DNA of 21,685 nt from Nemertoderma westbladi (lineage: Eukaryota > Xenacoelomorpha > Nemertodermatida > Nemertodermatidae): the NCBI GenBank assembly GCA_032718475.1, contig JAUCBJ010008920.1, positions 1-21,685 of the forward strand. The letters run 5' to 3'. The position numbers and the translations under genes are program-made. How positions within the stretch are numbered: position 1 is the first letter of the stretch; every line of letters begins with the position of its first letter. Below the pieces are notes generated by a model. It was not told the origin of the DNA and did no database searches. It worked only from the letters and a program-made list of their open reading frames with translations. Shown in pieces: positions 1-10,930 of this stretch.

Positions 1-1781
1 TTATTTGTTTTCATTTCTTGTGGGACTCTTGTTGTACGGTACATGTCTACTATGATGGGATAGATGAGCTTTAAACACTCAGGTATTTTAAAGACCTCAG
101 GGGGAACACCATCTACTCCACTGGCACGATTGGTCTTAATGCTCTTTGCAGCAGCCTTCACTTCTGCAAAGGAGATATCGCCAATGGGAATATCTGGGAG
201 TACAGACTCAGACACTTTTACTTCTATAAAGTTATCAGGCAATACCCTGTCATTATTGAGGAGCTTTTCAAAGTGGGCTTTCCAACCATTGAGGCGATCG
301 GCTGGTGATTCAGCCTTAACCTTGGTGGTTGGTTGGCTTTTCCGCCCAGTAAGCAGATTGATCGATTTCCATGCCTGGGATGATTGCCTGCTGTCGTCAG
401 CATCATTGATGGCATCAACCTGTTGGTTTATTAGCTCCTGTAGATTAACAGAGTACTGCCTGTTCAGGGACCTAGATGCAGCTTTAACTGCATTCTTGGC
501 CGCTGTAGTCTGTTTGAGTCGGGACTCTTTCTGCGCCTTATGAAGGTCATTTCGGCACTTCTGAATTTTGTTGTCAGTCCAGGGGGCCCTTTTCCTGTTT
601 CGAGGGTATACAGGAACTGTTTCTGCAGCTGCTAACTTAACTGCTTCTGTAAAGGCAGTATAGCCCTCACAGTGATCTGCCGCCTCAGAGGCAAGAGCCT
701 CATACCTGTTGCTCAGCTGTAGTGTGAAGCTGGATCTCACACTTGGCTGTTGCAACAGAGAGGACCAGTCATGCCGTGGCAAGGCAGATTTCGTTGTTCT
801 GCTAGCACGCAGACTAAGTCTTACCTTGGCCACAATAAGGCGGTGATCACTGGAGAAGGGTCGAAGTGTAAATGCATTACAGTCTTGTATAGAGCTCCTG
901 TATTTCCTACGAAACAGAATATGGTCTATCTGGGACTTGTGACCACTGGGTCCACTATGAGTCCATAGCTTTCCAGTTCGCTTCTTGAACTGGGTTCCAG
1001 CCGAAAACAATCCATTTCCAGAGATAAAATCCTGAAGATGGACAGAATTTCGGTTAACACTATTGCTATAGACCCAGGGCGATGTAGGTGATTGATGCAG
1101 ACTTGCATTAAAGTCTCCCAGGAATGTTAAGAATGCATGCTGATCCACTCCATCAGTTGCTGCTTGTAGATTGTGGTAGAAATTTTCCACCTCCTCTACA
1201 GGGGCAACACTAGTTGGAGAGTAGCACACAATCAGAACCACCTTAGGAAACTTCTTAGCCAGTCTTCCAGAACATGAGAAGTGGCAACGGATGATGCGGT
1301 TAGAGATTTGGTCTATTTTGTCCAATGCTGCATGTGCAGTTGGATTCATCAATAGACCAATTCCACCATTGCCACTATCATCTGCTGACGCGAGGGCGAG
1401 TCGCCAACCGCCCCCCATGTCCTTAATCAGAACCTCATCAGTCTGTCCAGTCTGCATTCGGTGCTCTTGAACACCCACTGCGCTAAGAGAAAGCTTATCT
1501 GCCAAGGCAGTCAGCTCACCTTGTCGCATTGGAGACCCGAGTGTTAGGGTGTTTACTGAGGCTAGTCTAGTGACTTGCCTGAGATTCACCAATGGCTTTG
1601 TTGGTCGGGGTGGAACATGAGAGTAGCCTCCAACTCCAGAATCGCTCTCCCCATCACAATCTGGCCTCCCTGGTGTCCCAGGGTTTGGGCCAGAAAGGTC
1701 ATCAGGAAAGGGACTCAAAGAATTGTTGGCTGCTCTCTCTCCAGTAGGGGGTGAGACAGGCAGCCGGTCAGATGGAGCCAT
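1..1781 (-). CDS. LINE ORF, 5' part: APE-type endonuclease plus start of reverse transcriptase (partial)
   Basis: I translated the minus strand from the ATG at 1781-1779 and found 593 codons with no stop, running off the left edge. Residues about 1-80 are a low-complexity Pro/Ser/Gly-rich leader. Residues about 80-330 form an exonuclease-endonuclease-phosphatase domain that nicks target DNA: QEHRM (E106), VLIVCYSPTS, FLGDFNAS (D223, N225), SQIDHILFRRK (D286, H287) and SSDHRLIVAKVRLSL (catalytic D312, H313). A basic linker follows. Near residues 541-563 the first reverse-transcriptase block appears (SIKTNRASGVDGVPPEVFK), so the polymerase core lies outside the window. The SDHRL-VAK-RL and SQIDHIL motifs resemble the RTE/'craniofacial development protein 2-like' group; that clade call is tentative. 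The reading frame is intact, so this copy is relatively young. The frame stays open upstream into the satellite as far as an in-frame ATG at 1834, before a stop; the start at 1781 is chosen because LINE-like sequence begins there. Confidence 0.88.
   Translation of the reverse strand, partial: MAPSDRLPVSPPTGERAANNSLSPFPDDLSGPNPGTPGRPDCDGESDSGVGGYSHVPPRPTKPLVNLRQVTRLASVNTLTLGSPMRQGELTALADKLSLSAVGVQEHRMQTGQTDEVLIKDMGGGWRLALASADDSGNGGIGLLMNPTAHAALDKIDQISNRIIRCHFSCSGRLAKKFPKVVLIVCYSPTSVAPVEEVENFYHNLQAATDGVDQHAFLTFLGDFNASLHQSPTSPWVYSNSVNRNSVHLQDFISGNGLFSAGTQFKKRTGKLWTHSGPSGHKSQIDHILFRRKYRSSIQDCNAFTLRPFSSDHRLIVAKVRLSLRASRTTKSALPRHDWSSLLQQPSVRSSFTLQLSNRYEALASEAADHCEGYTAFTEAVKLAAAETVPVYPRNRKRAPWTDNKIQKCRNDLHKAQKESRLKQTTAAKNAVKAASRSLNRQYSVNLQELINQQVDAINDADDSRQSSQAWKSINLLTGRKSQPTTKVKAESPADRLNGWKAHFEKLLNNDRVLPDNFIEVKVSESVLPDIPIGDISFAEVKAAAKSIKTNRASGVDGVPPEVFKIPECLKLIYPIIVDMYRTTRVPQEMKTN
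1..1781 (-). mobile_element. Non-LTR retrotransposon, RTE-like, truncated by window edge
   Basis: The element is recognised only through its ORF. Its 3' half (polymerase core, C-terminus, 3' UTR and tail) would lie to the left of base 1. No separate 5' UTR is visible: satellite sequence begins exactly at the start codon. Whether this is the true 5' end or a truncation point cannot be decided from the window. Confidence 0.8.
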
Positions 1782-3070
1782 CCACTCAGTACCAGTAACC
1801 CTACCCACATCGAGCACCCCTTCCCACCCACCATGTACCAGTTACCCTACCCACATCGAGCACCCCTTTCCATCCACCCAGTACCAGTAACCGTACCCAC
1901 ATCGAGCACCCCTTTCCATCCACCCAGTACCAGTAACCCTACCCACATCGAGCACCCCTTCCCACCCACCATGTACCAGTTACCCTACCCACATCGAGCA
2001 CCCCTTTCCATCCACCATGTACCAGTTACCGTACCCACATCGAGCACCCCTTTCCATCCACTCAGTACCAGTAACCCTACCCACATCGAGCACCCCTTCC
2101 CACCCACCATGTACCAGTTACCGTACCCACATCGAGCACCCCTTTCCATCCACTCAGTACCAGTAACCCTACCCACATCGAGCACCCCTTTCCATCCACC
2201 CAGTACCAGTAACCCTACCCACATCGAGCACCCCTTCCCACCCACCATGTACCAGTTACCCTACCCACATCGAGCACCCCTTTCCATCCACCATGTACCA
2301 GTTACCGTACCCACATCGAGCACCCCTTTCCATCCACTCAGTACCAGTAACCCTACCCACATCGAGCACCCCTTTCCATCCACCCAGTACCAGTAACCCT
2401 ACCCACATCGAGCACCCCTTTCCACCCAACCATGTACCAGTTACCGTACCCACATCGAGCACCCCTTTCCATCCACCCAGTACCAGTAACCCTACCCACA
2501 TCGAGCACCCCTTCCCACCCACCATGTACCAGTTACCCTACCCACATCGAGCACCCCTTTCCATCCACCATGTACCAGTTACCGTACCCACATCGAGCAC
2601 CCCTTTCCATCCACTCAGTACCAGTAACCCTACCCACATCGAGCACCCCTTTCCATCCACCCAGTACCAGTAACCCTACCCACATCGAGCACCCCTTCCC
2701 ACCCACCATGTACCAGTTACCGTACCCACATCGAGCACCCCTTTCCATCCACTCAGTACCAGTAACCCTACCCACATCGAGCACCCCTTCCCACCCACCA
2801 TGTACCAGTTACCGTACCCACATCGAGCACCCCTTTCCATCCACCCAGTACCAGTAACCCTACCCACATCGAGCACCCCTTCCCACCCACCATGTACCAG
2901 TTACCCTACCCACATCGAGCACCCCTTTCCATCCACCATGTACCAGTTACCGAACCCACATCGAGCACCCCTTTCCATCCACTCAGTACCAGTAACCCTA
3001 CCCACATCGAGCACCCCTTTCCATCCACCCAGTACCAGTAACCCTACCCACATCGAGCACCCCTTTCCAC

Positions 3071-5700
3071 CCTCCGTGTACCAGTAACCCTACCCACATC
3101 GAGCACCCCTTTCCATCCACCCAGTACCAGTAACCCTACCCACATCGAGCACCCCTTTCCATCCACCCAGTACCAGTTACCCTACCCACATCGAGCACCC
3201 CTTCCCACCCACCATGTACCAGTTACCCTACCCTCATCGAACACCCCTTTCCATCCACCCAGTACCAGTTACCGTACCCACTTCGAGCACCCCTTTCCAC
3301 CCAAAATGTACCAGTTACCGTACCCACATCGAGCACCACTTTCCACCCAACCATGTACCAGTAACCCTACCCACATCGAGCACCCCTTTCCATCCACCCA
3401 GTACCAGTAACCCTACCCACATCGAGCACCCCTTTCCACCCAACCATGTACCAGTTACCGTACCCACATCGAGCACCCCTTTCCATCCACCCAGTACCAG
3501 TAACCCTACCCACATCGAGCACCCCTTCCCACCCACCATGTACCAGTTACCCTACCCACATCGAGCACCCCTTTCCATCCACCATGTACCAGTTACCGTA
3601 CCCACATCGAGCACCCCTTTCCATCCACTCAGTACCAGTAACCCTACCCACATCGAGCACCCCTTTCCATCCACCCAGTACCAGTAACCCTACCCACATC
3701 GAGCACCCCTTCCCACCCACCATGTACCAGTTACCGTACCCACATCGAGCACCCCTTTCCATCCACTCAGTACCAGTAACCCTACCCACATCGAGCACCC
3801 CTTTCCATCCACCCAGTACCAGTAACCCTACCCACATCGAGCACCCCTTCCCACCCACCATGTACCAGTTACCCTACCCACATCGAGCACCCCTTTCCAT
3901 CCACCATGTACCAGTTACCGTACCCACATCGAGCACCCCTTTCCATCCACTCAGTACCAGTAACCCTACCCACATCGAGCACCCCTTTCCATCCACCCAG
4001 TACCAGTAACCCTACCCACATCGAGCACCCCTTTCCACCCAACCATGTACCAGTTACCGTACCCACATCGAGCACCCCTTTCCATCCACCCAGTACCAGT
4101 AACCCTACCCACATCGAGCACCCCTTCCCACCCACCATGTACCAGTTACCCTACCCACATCGAGCACCCCTTTCCATCCACCATGTACCAGTTACCGTAC
4201 CCACATCGAGCACCCCTTTCCATCCACTCAGTACCAGTAACCCTACCCACATCGAGCACCCCTTTCCATCCACCCAGTACCAGTAACCCTACCCACATCG
4301 AGCACCCCTTCCCACCCACCATGTACCAGTTACCGTACCCACATCGAGCACCCCTTTCCATCCACTCAGTACCAGTAACCCTACCCACATCGAGCACCCC
4401 TTTCCATCCACCCAGTACCAGTAACCCTACCCACATCGAGCACCCCTTCCCACCCACCATGTACCAGTTACCGTACCCACATCGAGCACCCCTTTCCATC
4501 CACTCAGTACCAGTAACCCTACCCACATCGAGCACCCCTTTCCATCCACCCAGTACCAGTAACCCTACCCACATCGAGCACCCCTTCCCACCCACCATGT
4601 ACCAGTTACCCTACCCACATCGAGCACCCCTTTCCATCCACCATGTACCAGTTACCGAACCCACATCGAGCACCCCTTTCCATCCACTCAGTACCAGTAA
4701 CCCTACCCACATCGAGCACCCCTTTCCATCCACCCAGTACCAGTAACCCTACCCACATCGAGCACCCCTTTCCACCCTCCGTGTACCAGTAACCCTACCC
4801 ACATCGAGCACCCCTTTCCATCCACCCAGTACCAGTAACCCTACCCACATCGAGCACCCCTTTCCATCCACCCAGTACCAGTTACCCTACCCACATCGAG
4901 CACCCCTTCCCACCCACCATGTACCAGTTACCCTACCCTCATCGAACACCCCTTTCCATCCACCCAGTACCAGTTACCGTACCCACTTCGAGCACCCCTT
5001 TCCACCCAAAATGTACCAGTTACCGTACCCACATCGAGCACCACTTTCCACCCAACCATGTACCAGTTACCCTACCCACTTCGAGCACCCCTTTCCACCC
5101 ACCCAGTACCAGTTACCGTACCCCCATCGAGCACCCCTTTCCATCCACCCAGTACCAGTAACCCTACCCACATCGAGCACCCCTTTCCATCCACCCAGTA
5201 CCAGTTACCCTACCCACATCGAGCACCCCTTCCCACCCACCATGTACCAGTTACCCTACCCTCATCGAACACCCCTTTCCATCCACCCTGTACCAGTTAC
5301 CGTACCCACATCGAGCACCCCTTTCCACCCACCATGTACCAGTTACCGTACCCACATCGAGCACCACTTTCCACCTAACCATGTACCAGTTACCCTACCC
5401 ACATCGAGCACCCCTTCCCACCCACCATGTACCAGTTACCCTACCCACATCGAGCACCCCTTTCCATCCACCCAGTACCAGTTACCCTACCCACATCGAG
5501 CACCCCTTTCCACCCAACCATGTACCAGTTACCGTACCCACATCGAGCACCCCTTTCCATCCACCCAGTACCAGTTACCCTACCCACATCGAGCACCCCT
5601 TCCCACCCACCATGTACCAGTTACCGTACCCACATCGAGCACCCCTTTCCATCCACCCAGTACCAGTTACCCTACCCACATCGAGCACCCCTTCCCACCC
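3071..5700. repeat. Large satellite block A, duplicated at about 8323-10640
   Basis: Rare variants recur in the same order in both blocks: the CCCTCCGTG unit (3071 and 8323), a unit with CCCTCATCGAACACC followed by CCCACTTCGAGC and CCCAAAATG (3232 and 8484; 4937 and 9873), then a more variable stretch. The offset is 5252 bp on the left and 4936 bp on the right. The difference is accounted for by unit gains and losses in between. Single-base differences are few (for example CAGTGACCC at 8290 and CACTCC at about 8680). Confidence 0.8.
3446..4746. repeat. 13-unit higher-order repeat (599 bp), two copies, second expanded
   Basis: The 47-bp CCCAACCATG unit marks each copy. Equivalent bases at 3446 and 4045 are 599 bp apart, which is 12 units of 46 plus one of 47. 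The second copy carries about 138 extra bp (three units) before the CCCTCCGTG unit at 4776. Confidence 0.85.
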
Positions 5701-7130
5701 ACCATGTACCAGTTACCGTACCCACATCGAGCACCCCTTTCACTACACCCAGTACCAGTTACCGTACCCACATCGAGCACCCCTTCCCACCCACCATGTA
5801 CCAGTTACCGTACCCACATCGAGCACCCCTTTCACTACACCCAGTACCAGTTACCCTACCCACATCGAGCACCACTTTCCACCCTCCAAGTACCAGTAAC
5901 CCTACCCACATCGAGCACCCCTTCCCACCCACCATGTACCAGTAACCCTACCCACACCGAGCACCCCTTCCCACCCACCATGTACCAGTTACCGTACCCA
6001 CATCGAGCACCCCTTTCCATCCACCCAGTACCAGTTACCCTACCCACATCGAGCACCCCTTCCCACCCACCATGTACCAGTTACCGTACCCACATCGAGC
6101 ACCCCTTTCCACCCACCATGTACCAGTTACCGTACCCACATCGAGCACCCCTTTCCATCCACTCAGTACCAGTAACCCTACCCACATCGAGCACCCCTTC
6201 CCACCCACCATGTACCAGTTACCGTACCCACATCGAGCACCCCTTTCCATCCACCCAGTACCAGTAACCGTACCCACATCGAGCACCCCTTTCCATCCAC
6301 CCAGTACCAGTAACCGTACCCACATCGAGCACCCCTTTCCATCCACCCAGTACCAGTAACCCTACCCACATCGAGCACCCCTTCCCACCCACCATGTACC
6401 AGTTACCGTACCCACATCGAGCACCCCTTTCCACCCACCATGTACCATTTACCGTACCCACATCGAGCACCCCTTTCCATCCACTCAGTACCAGTAACCC
6501 TACCCACATCGAGCACCCCTTCCCACCCACCATGTACCAGTTACCCTACCCACATCGAGCACCCCTTTCCATCCACCCAGTACCAGTAACCGTACCCACA
6601 TCGAGCACCCCTTTCCATCCACCCAGTACCAGTAACCCTACCCACATCGAGCACCCCTTCCCACCCACCATGTACCAGTTACCCTACCCACATCGAGCAC
6701 CCCTTTCCATCCACCATGTACCAGTTACCGTACCCACATCGAGCACCCCTTTCCATCCACTCAGTACCAGTAACCCTACCCACATCGAGCACCCCTTCCC
6801 ACCCACCATGTACCAGTTACCGTACCCACATCGAGCACCCCTTTCCATCCACTCAGTACCAGTAACCCTACCCACATCGAGCACCCCTTTCCATCCACCC
6901 AGTACCAGTAACCCTACCCACATCGAGCACCCCTTCCCACCCACCATGTACCAGTTACCCTACCCACATCGAGCACCCCTTTCCATCCACCATGTACCAG
7001 TTACCGTACCCACATCGAGCACCCCTTTCCATCCACTCAGTACCAGTAACCCTACCCACATCGAGCACCCCTTTCCATCCACCCAGTACCAGTAACCCTA
7101 CCCACATCGAGCACCCCTTTCCACCCAACC

Positions 7131-8322
7131 ATGTACCAGTTACCGTACCCACATCGAGCACCCCTTTCCATCCACCCAGTACCAGTAACCCTACCCACAT
7201 CGAGCACCCCTTCCCACCCACCATGTACCAGTTACCCTACCCACATCGAGCACCCCTTTCCATCCACCATGTACCAGTTACCGTACCCACATCGAGCACC
7301 CCTTTCCATCCACTCAGTACCAGTAACCCTACCCACATCGAGCACCCCTTTCCATCCACCCAGTACCAGTAACCCTACCCACATCGAGCACCCCTTCCCA
7401 CCCACCATGTACCAGTTACCGTACCCACATCGAGCACCCCTTTCCATCCACTCAGTACCAGTAACCCTACCCACATCGAGCACCCCTTTCCATCCACCCA
7501 GTACCAGTAACCCTACCCACATCGAGCACCCCTTCCCACCCACCATGTACCAGTTACCCTACCCACATCGAGCACCCCTTTCCATCCACCATGTACCAGT
7601 TACCGTACCCACATCGAGCACCCCTTTCCATCCACTCAGTACCAGTAACCCTACCCACATCGAGCACCCCTTTCCATCCACCCAGTACCAGTAACCCTAC
7701 CCACATCGAGCACCCCTTTCCACCCAACCATGTACCAGTTACCGTACCCACATCGAGCACCCCTTTCCATCCACCCAGTACCAGTAACCCTACCCACATC
7801 GAGCACCCCTTCCCACCCACCATGTACCAGTTACCCTACCCACATCGAGCACCCCTTTCCATCCACCATGTACCAGTTACCGTACCCACATCGAGCACCC
7901 CTTTCCATCCACTCAGTACCAGTAACCCTACCCACATCGAGCACCCCTTTCCATCCACCCAGTACCAGTAACCCTACCCACATCGAGCACCCCTTCCCAC
8001 CCACCATGTACCAGTTACCGTACCCACATCGAGCACCCCTTTCCATCCACTCAGTACCAGTAACCCTACCCACATCGAGCACCCCTTTCCATCCACCCAG
8101 TACCAGTAACCCTACCCACATCGAGCACCCCTTCCCACCCACCATGTACCAGTTACCCTACCCACATCGAGCACCCCTTTCCATCCACCATGTACCAGTT
8201 ACCGAACCCACATCGAGCACCCCTTTCCATCCACTCAGTACCAGTAACCCTACCCACATCGAGCACCCCTTTCCATCCACCCAGTACCAGTGACCCTACC
8301 CACATCGAGCACCCCTTTCCAC
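7131..8322. repeat. 13-unit higher-order repeat (599 bp), two copies
   Basis: The same internal unit order as at 3446 recurs. Equivalent bases fall at 7131 and 7730 (599 bp), and the CCCTCCGTG unit follows at 8323, again 599 bp after the preceding marker at 7724. The second copy is preceded near its end by a unit with GTTACCGAACCC, as in the other blocks that end in CCCTCCGTG. Confidence 0.85.
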
Positions 8323-8697
8323 CCTCCGTGTACCAGTAACCCTACCCACATCGAGCACCCCTTTCCATCCACCCAGTACCAGTAACCCTACCCACATCGA
8401 GCACCCCTTTCCATCCACCCAGTACCAGTTACCCTACCCACATCGAGCACCCCTTCCCACCCACCATGTACCAGTTACCCTACCCTCATCGAACACCCCT
8501 TTCCATCCACCCAGTACCAGTTACCGTACCCACTTCGAGCACCCCTTTCCACCCAAAATGTACCAGTTACCGTACCCACATCGAGCACCACTTTCCACCC
8601 AACCATGTACCAGTAACCCTACCCACATCGAGCACCCCTTTCCATCCACCCAGTACCAGTAACCCTACCCACATCGAGCACTCCTTTCCACCCAACC

Positions 8698-9750
8698 ATG
8701 TACCAGTTACCGTACCCACATCGAGCACCCCTTTCCATCCACCCAGTACCAGTAACCCTACCCACATCGAGCACCCCTTCCCACCCACCATGTACCAGTT
8801 ACCCTACCCACATCGAGCACCCCTTTCCATCCACCATGTACCAGTTACCGTACCCACATCGAGCACCCCTTTCCATCCACTCAGTACCAGTAACCCTACC
8901 CACATCGAGCACCCCTTTCCATCCACCCAGTACCAGTAACCCTACCCACATCGAGCACCCCTTCCCACCCACCATGTACCAGTTACCGTACCCACATCGA
9001 GCACCCCTTTCCATCCACTCAGTACCAGTAACCCTACCCACATCGAGCACCCCTTTCCATCCACCCAGTACCAGTAACCCTACCCACATCGAGCACCCCT
9101 TCCCACCCACCATGTACCAGTTACCCTACCCACATCGAGCACCCCTTTCCATCCACCATGTACCAGTTACCGTACCCACATCGAGCACCCCTTTCCATCC
9201 ACTCAGTACCAGTAACCCTACCCACATCGAGCACCCCTTTCCATCCACCCAGTACCAGTAACCCTACCCACATCGAGCACCCCTTTCCACCCAACCATGT
9301 ACCAGTTACCGTACCCACATCGAGCACCCCTTTCCATCCACCCAGTACCAGTAACCCTACCCACATCGAGCACCCCTTCCCACCCACCATGTACCAGTTA
9401 CCCTACCCACATCGAGCACCCCTTTCCATCCACCATGTACCAGTTACCGTACCCACATCGAGCACCCCTTTCCATCCACTCAGTACCAGTAACCCTACCC
9501 ACATCGAGCACCCCTTTCCATCCACCCAGTACCAGTAACCCTACCCACATCGAGCACCCCTTCCCACCCACCATGTACCAGTTACCCTACCCACATCGAG
9601 CACCCCTTTCCATCCACCATGTACCAGTTACCGAACCCACATCGAGCACCCCTTTCCATCCACTCAGTACCAGTAACCCTACCCACATCGAGCACCCCTT
9701 TCCATCCACCCAGTACCAGTAACCCTACCCACATCGAGCACCCCTTTCCA
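8698..9750. repeat. 13-unit higher-order repeat (599 bp), second copy contracted
   Basis: Equivalent bases at 8698 and 9297 are 599 bp apart. The second copy reaches the CCCTCCGTG unit at 9752 after only about 461 bp, that is three units (138 bp) short of 599. Confidence 0.83.
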
Positions 9751-10930
9751 CCCTCCGTGTACCAGTAACCCTACCCTACCCACATCGAGCACCCCTTCCC
9801 ACCCACCATGTACCAGTTACCCTACCCACATCGAGCACCCCTTTCCACCCAACCATGTACCAGTTACCGTACCCTCATCGAACACCCCTTTCCATCCACC
9901 CAGTACCAGTTACCGTACCCACTTCGAGCACCCCTTTCCACCCAAAATGTACCAGTTACCGTACCCACATCGAGCACCACTTTCCACCCAACCATGTACC
10001 AGTTACCCTACCCACTTCGAGCACCCCTTTCCACCCACCCAGTACCAGTTACCGTACCCCCATCGAGCACCCCTTTCCATCCACCCAGTACCAGTAACCC
10101 TACCCACATCGAGCACCCCTTTCCATCCACCCAGTACCAGTTACCCTACCCACATCGAGCACCCCTTCCCACCCACCATGTACCAGTTACCCTACCCTCA
10201 TCGAACACCCCTTTCCATCCACCCTGTACCAGTTACCGTACCCACATCGAGCACCCCTTTCCACCCACCATGTACCAGTTACCGTACCCACATCGAGCAC
10301 CACTTTCCACCCAACCATGTACCAGTTACCCTACCCACATCGAGCACCCCTTCCCACCCACCATGTACCAGTTACCCTACCCACATCGAGCACCCCTTTC
10401 CATCCACCCAGTACCAGTTACCCTACCCACATCGAGCACCCCTTTCCACCCAACCATGTACCAGTTACCGTACCCACATCGAGCACCCCTTTCCATCCAC
10501 CCAGTACCAGTTACCCTACCCACATCGAGCACCCCTTCCCACCCACCATGTACCAGTTACCCTACCCACATCGAGCACCCCTTTCCATCCACCCAGCACC
10601 AGTTACCCTACCCCCATCGAGCACCCCTTTCCACCCACCATGTACCAGTAACCCTACCCACATCGAGCACCCCTTCCCACCCACCATGTACCAGTTTCCC
10701 TACCCACATCGAGCACCCCTTTCCACCCACCATGTACCAGTTACCCTACCCCACGTCGAGCACCTTTTTCCACTCACCCTTTACCACTTACTTACCCTAC
10801 ACCCATCGAGCACCCCTTCCCACCCACCATGTAACAGTTAACCTACCCCCACCGAGCACCTTTTTCCATCCACCCAGTACCAGTTACCCTACCCACATCG
10901 AGCACCCCTTTCCATCCACCATGTACCAGT

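Larger units (their letters stand above)
1782..10930. repeat. 46-bp C-rich satellite array, about 199 units
   Basis: The repeat period is 46 bp, measured from successive CCCACATCGAGCACC cores at 1804, 1850, 1896 and 1942; rarer units are 47 bp. The conserved part of the unit is ACCCACATCGAGCACCCC. The rest varies among a few recurring types: CTTCCCACCCACCATG, CTTTCCATCCACCCAG, CTTTCCATCCACTCAG, CTTTCCATCCACCATG, CTTTCCACCCAACCATG (47-bp unit) and CTTTCCACCCTCCGTG. Each then ends in TACCAGTTACC or TACCAGTAACC. The plus strand is strongly C-rich and G-poor. Every unit has a TCGA. The left edge is sharp and well conserved; the right edge (about 10740-10930) is visibly degenerate. Long reading frames seen in it are by-products of the repeat. 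Confidence 0.97.

Noticed and set aside
64-1108. Reading frames on the plus strand (64-543, 750-968) and in other minus frames (224-418, 926-1108)
   Set aside because: They overlap the continuous LINE ORF on the minus strand, which carries clear endonuclease motifs; these are frame shadows.
1782-10930. CRISPR array
   Set aside because: Units are contiguous with no unique spacers, and the context is eukaryotic.
1782-10930. Interstitial telomeric repeat, suggested by TAACCCTACCC
   Set aside because: Only a little more than one TTAGGG-like hexamer per 46 bp and no tandem hexamers.
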